Source: JAYENY01 sp964646075 (GTDB taxonomy: Bacteria > Patescibacteriota > Minisyncoccia > Minisyncoccales > PEYH01). Taken from it: DNA of 13,284 bases. A model generated the notes under the pieces. That model was not told the origin of the DNA. It saw only the letters and a program-made list of their open reading frames with translations, and ran no database searches. The translations under genes and the position numbers were made by a program. Location: positions 1-13,284 of the forward strand of contig CAZYBZ010000015.1 of NCBI GenBank assembly GCA_964646075.1, given 5' to 3'. This document shows, one piece after another, positions 1-4,334 of the stretch; position 1 is the stretch's first letter, and each line of letters starts with the position of its first letter.

Positions 1-31
1 CCAAAAAAATCAGTTTAATTTAAAGGATTTT

Positions 32-77
32 GAGTAATTGCGTTGCAATAGGGAGTCAAACCCCCTTATTGCTACTC
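32..77. repeat. Imperfect hairpin with two competing folds
   Basis: GCAATAGGG (45-53) can pair with CCC-T-TATTGC (63-72), and GAGTA (32-36) can pair with TACTC (73-77), giving a long hairpin with one bulge of 8 nt. A second hairpin, ATTGC (37-41) with GCAAT (45-49), shares the GCAAT arm and so excludes the first. On the minus strand the loop resembles a tRNA T-loop (GTTTGACTC), but no acceptor or anticodon arm follows. It may be the 3' end of an upstream transcript or of a mobile element. The role is unknown. Confidence 0.4.
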
Positions 78-110
78 TGAATCTCCGAACTTCTGAAACC
101 AAACATAAAA

Positions 111-133
111 AGCCCCGCAAGGCGGGGCTTTTT
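111..133. terminator. Strong bidirectional intrinsic terminator
   Basis: An 8-bp GC-rich stem, AGCCCCGC (111-118) with GCGGGGCT (122-129), has a 3-nt loop. It is followed by a T-run on the + strand and preceded by an A-run (106-111), so it can end transcripts from either side. No complete gene lies upstream inside the window, so the transcript it normally ends starts outside. It insulates whatever lies left of the window from the repeat array. Confidence 0.8.
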
Positions 134-146
134 GCTAAGCAATATG

Positions 147-263
147 CCCGACCGGGTTTGAAAGCCCGAGCGGGGTGCCCGAGCGGGGTCAGACCCCGCT
201 CGGGAACCCCGCTCGGGACCCCGCTCGGGAAAAGACCCCGCTCGGGAAAAGACCCCGCTCGGG
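147..263. repeat. GC-rich array of seven 12-bp units in two orientations
   Basis: The unit CCCGAGCGGGGT occurs at 165-176 and 178-189. Its exact reverse complement ACCCCGCTCGGG, or a copy differing only in the first base context, occurs at 193-204, 206-217, 218-229, 235-246 and 252-263. Start-to-start spacings are 13, 15, 13, 12, 17 and 17 bp. Units 2 and 3 form a perfect 12-bp stem with a 3-nt loop. A degenerate half unit (CCCGACCGGG) sits at 147-156. The block is far richer in GC than the AT-rich surroundings and ends sharply at the start of the transposase remnant. No protein-coding role is convincing, because at least three frames on both strands stay open through it, as expected for a repeat without stop codons. 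Confidence 0.85.
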
Positions 264-264
264 A

Positions 265-717
265 AATAAGTTCTGCGAAGAAGTATTTATTCCCAAACAC
301 AATTCTAAATTTGCTGTTTTGGCTCAGAAAAAAGGCAATCTCCACAAGCCATTAACAAAATTTGAAAAAGATAATCTGGACAAGATATTCTCTATTCAAA
401 AAACAAGAGTAGTTAATAATGATTTTACTGTTAAATTCGAAGGTAAGTGGTATCAATTAGCAGAGAAACAGCCATGTCTTGTTTTAAGGAAAGATAAAGT
501 GATTGTTGGACAAAGGATAGATGGTTCAATGCATATTTCTTTAAGGAATAAGGAGCTTGGCTATACAGTGCTACCGGAGAGGCCGAGGAAAATAACTATG
601 AAGATTGTGGGTCTGACTATAAAGAAATCTAACTGGAAACCGCCTACAAATCATCCCTGGAGAAAATTCAGTCTACCCCTGAAAGTAAATGTCGAACGAT
701 CTGTTTCAGTGAATTAA
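265..717 (+). pseudogene. Transposase, C-terminal remnant (ISNCY/IS1202-like or related DDE integrase type)
   Basis: The reading frame from AAT-AAG at 265 to TAA at 715-717 encodes about 150 residues that look like the tail of a DDE transposase. It begins NKFCEEVFIPKHNSKF, followed by the conserved stretch around RVVNNDFTVKFEGKWYQL, and ends with a KPPTNHPWRKF motif of the kind found at the C-terminus of such transposases. The HTH region and most of the catalytic RNase H fold are missing, so it cannot be active. Upstream the frame stays open only because it runs into the GC-rich repeat array; an ATG or other start at 175 would encode repeat-derived Pro/Arg/Gly sequence and is not a real N-terminus. 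The exact IS family is from memory of similar C-termini and is less certain than the assignment as a transposase. Confidence 0.65.
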
Positions 718-735
718 TAATTAAAATCCTTTGGA

Positions 736-780
736 TAGGAAATTTCTAAATGGCTCGTTAGTAGGAAATTTCTAAATGGC
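736..780 (+). repeat. 19-bp direct repeat, probable right end of the decayed insertion element
   Basis: TAGGAAATTTCTAAATGGC occurs at 736-754 and again at 762-780, a period of 26 bp. It contains the palindrome GGAAATTTC/GAAATTTC. It lies just after the transposase remnant stop codon, where terminal or subterminal transposase-binding repeats are expected. No matching left end was seen in the window, which agrees with a 5' deletion of the element. Confidence 0.6.
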
Positions 781-823
781 CTTGACACGGAGTCCTCAGT
801 ATATTTTCTTTTTATTTTGTTTA

Positions 824-832
824 TGCTAAGAT
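824..832 (+). promoter_or_regulatory. Extended -10 promoter of the metalloprotease gene, likely leaderless
   Basis: TGCTAAGAT (TG, one base, then TAAGAT at 827-832) lies 8 bp before the ATG at 841, so transcription would start at or next to the start codon. No good -35 box is found at the right distance; TTGACA at 782-787 is too far upstream and may belong to the element end. The layout matches the secD and secF promoters. Confidence 0.5.
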
Positions 833-840
833 GATTTAAT

Positions 841-2640
841 ATGCGGAAAGATATTAGAGTAAGATTTCTTATCAGCATAGGGGCGTTTTTATTTGCCCTG
901 CCTTTTTTTATTTCAGCCATCTCTTTAGGTCACGGAGATCAGGAGGATTTTTATATTGATTCTGATCTTGATGCTTTTGGGAGGGAAGAGATATCGGCCA
1001 CCATTCGTCATATTGGATTGAGGGCTTATTTTTATATTGAGAATGAGTGGTGGGACAATATAGAGGTCGCTGAAAGAAGCGAAGCAAGGCAAAGTTTGGA
1101 ACTTTTAATGGAAGAGTTTGATAATAAAATTTATCCGACCCTCACTTCAATCTATGGTTTTGAAAATAGGCCGGGCATTGACAAAAATTATCGCATTGCG
1201 GTTTTGTTTCATCAGATGAGAAAGGGGGTGGCTGGTTATTTTAGAGCAATGGATGGTTATCAAAGACTTCAAGTTCCTCTGTCCAACGAAAAAGAGATGG
1301 TCTATCTAAGCACTGCTCATATCCAAGAAGATATTATTAAAAGCTATCTTGCCCACGAGTTTGTCCATCTAATTACTTTTAATCAGAAAGATATTCGGCT
1401 TGGAAAAAGTGAAGAGGTTTGGCTAAATGAACTTAGAGCAGAACATGCTTCAACTCTTCTTGGCTACGACGACAAACACGAGGGGAGCAACCTTCAAGAA
1501 AGAATAGAGATTTTTATTGAAAATTCTTCTGATTCCTTAACTGAATGGAGAAATAGATTAAGGGATTATGGGGTAGCGAATATTTTTGCCCAATACTTGG
1601 TAGAGCATTATGGAATAGAGATTTTCAGTAAATCAATGGCATCGCCTTACGTGGGGATTGCTTCTATAAATTATGCTCTCATCCAGCAGGGGATAGAAAA
1701 GGATTTTTCTCAAATTTTTACGAATTGGACAATAGCTGTTTTTCTAAATAACTGCACATTGTCTGAAAAATTTTGTTTTAGAGAGGGTCCTTTAAGTCGT
1801 ATTCGTGTTGCCCCTTCTTTAATCTTTTTGCCATTAACCGAGCAAGCCAATTTGTCACTAGTCTATGCTACCAAAGAGTGGTCGGGTCGCTGGTATAAAA
1901 TTATTGGCGAGAGAGATCTAGAAGGCAAGGGTATCGAGATAGGGTTTGAGAGTTTGTCTCAAATAAATTTTGCCATTCCATATCTGATTAAAGAATATGG
2001 GAGAGTAAAATCAATTAATCGTCTAGAATTAGATGATGACTACAGGGGATTGATTAGGCTTCCTTATTTTAGAAGAAACAATCAGTCTATTGTTATTATC
2101 CCTTCTGCCCAACAAAGCCTGTCTGGTTTTTCAGACGATGAACCTTTTTGGAGATTTTCTTTAAACATTTCAACTCTTGAAAATAATCAGGAAGAACCAG
2201 CAGAAGAGGAAGAAGCAGGAGAAGAGAGGTTAATTTCTGAAATGACGATTGAAGAGCTTGAAGCAAGGATTATTGAGATTACGGCTCAGATTAAACTTCT
2301 TTCCGTTGAATCAGCTAATCTTAAGAGAGAAGAGGTTCTTTTGGTTATTCCAGTTGACTTTAATTTTGCTCATAATTTAAGAATTGGGGCATTAGGGCTG
2401 GATGTCAAATATTTACAGATTGTTCTGAATTCAGAGATGGAAACTCGTTTAGTTGAGTCAGGAGTTGGGTCTCCGGGTCAGGAAACTTCTTTTTTCGGCA
2501 ACTTAACTAAGACAGCGGTTATTAGGTTTCAAGAAAAACACGCTGCTGAGACTCTTGATATATGGGGACTTACTCATGGGACTGGCTTTGTCGGCTCGAC
2601 TACTCGCCAAAAATTAAACTCTCTTATAAGACGGCATTAA
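841..2640 (+). CDS. Exported zinc metalloprotease (gluzincin, M30-like) with C-terminal peptidoglycan-binding domain
   Basis: The 599-residue product starts with a basic N-terminus and a hydrophobic stretch (about residues 8-29), which is a signal peptide or membrane anchor. The protease core carries HEFVH at 172-176 and, 21 residues later, WLNE with Glu197; the order NE-x-x-A-E (196-201) recalls the NExxSD third-ligand motif of thermolysin-type gluzincins. The upstream stretch GVAGYF (129-134) fits M30-like proteases. An acidic, coiled-coil-like linker (about 448-500) leads to a PG_binding_1-type domain (about 508-596: NLRIGALGLDVKYLQ, FFGNLTKTAVIRFQEKH, GLTHGTGFVGSTTRQKLN). I infer a cell-surface enzyme tethered to the wall; its substrate is unknown. 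It has its own promoter. The gene is complete, with all zinc ligands present. Confidence 0.8.
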   Translation: MRKDIRVRFLISIGAFLFALPFFISAISLGHGDQEDFYIDSDLDAFGREEISATIRHIGLRAYFYIENEWWDNIEVAERSEARQSLELLMEEFDNKIYPTLTSIYGFENRPGIDKNYRIAVLFHQMRKGVAGYFRAMDGYQRLQVPLSNEKEMVYLSTAHIQEDIIKSYLAHEFVHLITFNQKDIRLGKSEEVWLNELRAEHASTLLGYDDKHEGSNLQERIEIFIENSSDSLTEWRNRLRDYGVANIFAQYLVEHYGIEIFSKSMASPYVGIASINYALIQQGIEKDFSQIFTNWTIAVFLNNCTLSEKFCFREGPLSRIRVAPSLIFLPLTEQANLSLVYATKEWSGRWYKIIGERDLEGKGIEIGFESLSQINFAIPYLIKEYGRVKSINRLELDDDYRGLIRLPYFRRNNQSIVIIPSAQQSLSGFSDDEPFWRFSLNISTLENNQEEPAEEEEAGEERLISEMTIEELEARIIEITAQIKLLSVESANLKREEVLLVIPVDFNFAHNLRIGALGLDVKYLQIVLNSEMETRLVESGVGSPGQETSFFGNLTKTAVIRFQEKHAAETLDIWGLTHGTGFVGSTTRQKLNSLIRRH

Positions 2641-2658
2641 TGGGATTAAGGTTTTTAT

Positions 2659-2687
2659 TTGACAAAAGAAGAATATTCTGATAAGGT
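2659..2687 (+). promoter_or_regulatory. Sigma70-type promoter of a small RNA
   Basis: A perfect TTGACA -35 box (2659-2664) is separated by 17 bp from TAAGGT (2682-2687), which is preceded by an extended-10 TG (2679-2680). The predicted start is near 2694. There is no open reading frame of note downstream before the terminator at 2739-2775, so it most likely drives a non-coding RNA. Confidence 0.65.
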
Positions 2688-2693
2688 GCTATT

Positions 2694-2775
2694 AGTGAGT
2701 GGATCCTGAGGCAACTTGGGACCCCAACAAGATCGGCGAAAGACCTCTTAGCAATTAGAGGTCTTTTGCTTTTTT
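2694..2775 (+). ncRNA. Predicted small structured RNA upstream of murB
   Basis: The interval is bounded by a strong promoter and a good intrinsic terminator, giving an RNA of about 80 nt with no plausible coding content. Visible pieces include GATC (2702-2705) with GATC (2731-2734), a small TTGG/CCAA hairpin (2717-2726 region), and the terminator stem. Its first bases, AGTGAGTG (2694-2701), are perfectly complementary to CACTCACT in the murB leader (2815-2822), and with two more flanking bases the match reaches 10 bp. I do not recognise a known RNA class; it lacks the SRP tetraloop region and T-box signatures. It could act on murB in trans, be the 5' half of a longer leader, or be an independent RNA. 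Confidence 0.5.
2739..2775 (+). terminator. Intrinsic terminator of the small RNA
   Basis: AAAGACCTCT (2739-2748) pairs perfectly with AGAGGTCTTT (2757-2766) around an 8-nt loop, followed by a T-rich tail up to 2775. The tail overlaps the -35 box of the next promoter, so the two transcription units are packed end to end. Confidence 0.85.
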
Positions 2776-2794
2776 GGATAGTTTTTGTTATACT
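2766..2794 (+). promoter_or_regulatory. murB-hpf promoter
   Basis: TTGCTT (2766-2771), a 17-bp spacer, and TATACT (2789-2794) preceded by an extended-10 TG (2786-2787). The predicted start is near 2801, which is exactly the first base of the 9-bp stem in the murB leader. Confidence 0.65.
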
Positions 2795-2800
2795 AAAGTT

Positions 2801-2855
2801 GAGTCTCCGTGCTGCACTCACTAAAGATTTTTTTGGGGTTAACCGGCGGAGACTC
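2801..2855 (+). promoter_or_regulatory. murB 5' leader stem-loop, possible cis-regulatory element
   Basis: GAGTCTCCG (2801-2809) pairs perfectly with CGGAGACTC (2847-2855). The enclosed loop contains CACTCACTAA (2815-2824), the complement of the 5' end of the upstream small RNA, then a run of seven T (2828-2834) and the palindrome GGTTAACC. The murB start codon is 20 nt downstream with no Shine-Dalgarno sequence, so translation control through this structure is plausible. No known riboswitch class is recognised. Confidence 0.5.
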
Positions 2856-2875
2856 TTCAAAGAATTTTCTCAAAA

Positions 2876-3760
2876 ATGAAGATTAAAGAATCATTACTAA
2901 AAGTTCAAGAGAACATTTTTCTGGCCCCTTATACGACATTTAAGATTGGTGGTAATGCTAAGTATTTTTTTACAGCCAAAACAAGAGAGGATGTCGTCCA
3001 GGCGATTAAGGTGGCTCAAGAATGCAGGTTGCCTTTTTTTATTCTAGGCAGCGCTAGTAATCTTTTGTTCCCAGACGATGGCTTTGATGGGCTGATTATA
3101 AAAATAGAGATTGGAGATTACAAACTAGAAGCTGATATTATTAATGCGGAGGCAGGAGTGATGTTTTCAGAAATAGTTAATGTGGCGGCAAAAAACAGTT
3201 TAAGTGGCTTAGAGTGGGCGATTGGTATTCCCGGTACTGTTGGTGGCGCTATTAGAGGTAATGCTGGCGCTTTTAATTTTTCAATAGGAGATAGAGTTGA
3301 AGAAGTAGAAGTGCTAGAGGTTGCGGAGCTGAGCATTAAAAATTATCAGCTGAAAGATTGTAAATTTAGTTATCGGAATAGTGTTTTTAAAGCAAGCGAA
3401 GATTTAATTATTTTGTCAGTGAAGTTTCGTTTAAAAAAAGGAAACAAGCAAGAGATTAATAGTCAGATGGAGAAATATAGGCTTCATAGAATAGGGCGTC
3501 ATCCTTTAAAATTCCCTTCAGCTGGTTCTATTTTTAAGAACCCCCCAGGAATGCCTGCTGGAGTCTTAATTGAAAAAGCGGGCCTTAAGGGCAAGATATT
3601 GGGAGGTGCTCAAATTTCTGAAAAGCATTGTAATTTTATAATTAATTTAGGAGAAGCTAAGGCAAGAGATGTTTTAGCCTTGATAGAGCTTGCCAAAGAA
3701 AAAGTTAAAGATAAATTTAATATATCTCTGGAAGAAGAGGTGATGATTTTAAAAAAATGA
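2876..3760 (+). CDS. murB: UDP-N-acetylenolpyruvoylglucosamine reductase
   Basis: Reduces UDP-GlcNAc-enolpyruvate to UDP-MurNAc with NADPH and FAD in the cytoplasm, the second committed step of peptidoglycan precursor synthesis. The 294-residue length fits the short (type II) MurB form. Visible landmarks: YTTFKIGG (19-26) and the FAD-binding region around GSASNLL (58-64); GLEWAIGIPGTVGGAIRGNA (111-130); SYRNS (165-169) with the active-site Arg167; AGSIFKNP (216-223) with the catalytic proton donor Ser218; and EEEV near the end (286-289) with the active-site Glu288. All key residues are present. The ATG at 2876 gives the expected N-terminus just before the FAD domain; no Shine-Dalgarno precedes it. 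Its stop codon overlaps the start of hpf (ATGA), so the two are one operon, probably controlled through the structured leader. Confidence 0.97.
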   Translation: MKIKESLLKVQENIFLAPYTTFKIGGNAKYFFTAKTREDVVQAIKVAQECRLPFFILGSASNLLFPDDGFDGLIIKIEIGDYKLEADIINAEAGVMFSEIVNVAAKNSLSGLEWAIGIPGTVGGAIRGNAGAFNFSIGDRVEEVEVLEVAELSIKNYQLKDCKFSYRNSVFKASEDLIILSVKFRLKKGNKQEINSQMEKYRLHRIGRHPLKFPSAGSIFKNPPGMPAGVLIEKAGLKGKILGGAQISEKHCNFIINLGEAKARDVLALIELAKEKVKDKFNISLEEEVMILKK

Positions 3761-4224
3761 AAATTAATATTAAAGCAACAAATATTGAATTAAATGAGGC
3801 GCTTCGCTTTTGGGTTGAGAATAAGATAGGAGAATTAGATAAGTTTTTAGGCGTTTTTGGGACAGAACAAGAAAAGCCGTTTATTGGCGGAAAAGAAAAG
3901 ATAGAAGCTTGGGTGGAAATTGGCAAAACAACAAAAGGTCAGCTTAAGGGTGATATTTTTCGTGCTGAAGTCCAGATTCATTTGCCTAAACAAAGCTTAA
4001 GGGCAGAGGCAGTAGACGCAGACTTGAGAAGAGCGATTAATATTGTTAAAGATGAATTGCAGAGAGAGATTAAAAAGTATAAAGGGAAGAGGCTTAGCCG
4101 AGCCAGAAATTGGGCCAGGGCAACAAAAGAAAAATTTCGTATGTCTGAAATTATTAGATTTCAAGACAGAAAAGGAAAGAAAATTTCAAAAATACTAAAA
4201 AGGAAGATCAAGGATAAAAGATAA
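3757..4224 (+). CDS. hpf: Ribosome hibernation-promoting factor / RaiA family protein
   Basis: The 155-residue product has the HPF/RaiA alpha-beta fold pattern: MKINIKATNIELNEALRFWV at the start, the AWVEIGKTTKG strand region (about 50-60), then FRAEVQIHLPKQSLRAEA (about 68-85) and DADLRRAINIVKDELQREI (about 87-105). Family members bind the small ribosomal subunit near the decoding centre and silence translation in stationary phase or starvation. It is somewhat longer than the classic short form because of a basic, Lys/Arg-rich tail (about 106-155), but lacks the separate dimerisation domain of long HPF. The ATG overlaps the murB TGA by 4 bp, implying translational coupling. Linking cell-wall synthesis and ribosome hibernation in one operon is notable but may be chance. 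Confidence 0.9.
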   Translation: MKINIKATNIELNEALRFWVENKIGELDKFLGVFGTEQEKPFIGGKEKIEAWVEIGKTTKGQLKGDIFRAEVQIHLPKQSLRAEAVDADLRRAINIVKDELQREIKKYKGKRLSRARNWARATKEKFRMSEIIRFQDRKGKKISKILKRKIKDKR

Positions 4225-4262
4225 CTGAGTTTTTTAATTTTACTGCCTTGCTCTTTCCTTAG

Positions 4263-4285
4263 AGTCCGCCTTGGGACTTTTTCTT
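4263..4285 (+). terminator. Weak intrinsic terminator after hpf
   Basis: AGTCC (4263-4267) pairs with GGACT (4274-4278) around a 6-nt loop and is followed by a T-rich run. The stem has only 5 bp, so some read-through into secA is likely. Confidence 0.5.
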
Positions 4286-4303
4286 TATTTATAACTTTTT
4301 TTA

Positions 4304-4312
4304 TGATAAATT
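4304..4312 (+). promoter_or_regulatory. Probable extended -10 promoter of secA
   Basis: TGATAAATT reads as TG, one base, then TAAATT (4307-4312). The predicted start near 4319 leaves a leader of only about 15 nt before the secA ATG at 4335. No clear -35 box was found. The A-rich leader carries no strong Shine-Dalgarno sequence. Confidence 0.4.
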
Positions 4313-4334
4313 AAATAAGCGAAAAAAGAAATCT

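Noticed and set aside
44..72. tRNA T-arm-like sequence on the minus strand
   Set aside because: Only the T-loop consensus fits; the T-stem is imperfect and no acceptor, D or anticodon arm is found nearby.
165..263. CRISPR array
   Set aside because: Units are 12 bp, occur in both orientations and lack unique spacers of useful length; no cas genes are present.
10..355. Open frames on both strands through the left end (10-345 minus, 38-355 plus)
   Set aside because: They owe their openness to the stop-free GC-rich repeat and have low-complexity Pro/Arg/Gly translations; no protein family is recognisable.
782..805. TTGACA with TATATT as a promoter
   Set aside because: The spacer is only 12 bp; the extended -10 at 824-832 fits the gene start better.
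2694..2775. SRP RNA, T-box or a known riboswitch
   Set aside because: None of the conserved core sequences of these classes that I could check is present.
2624..2860. Minus-strand 78-residue frame over the murB leader
   Set aside because: It covers the promoters, terminator and leader structure and its translation has no recognisable features.
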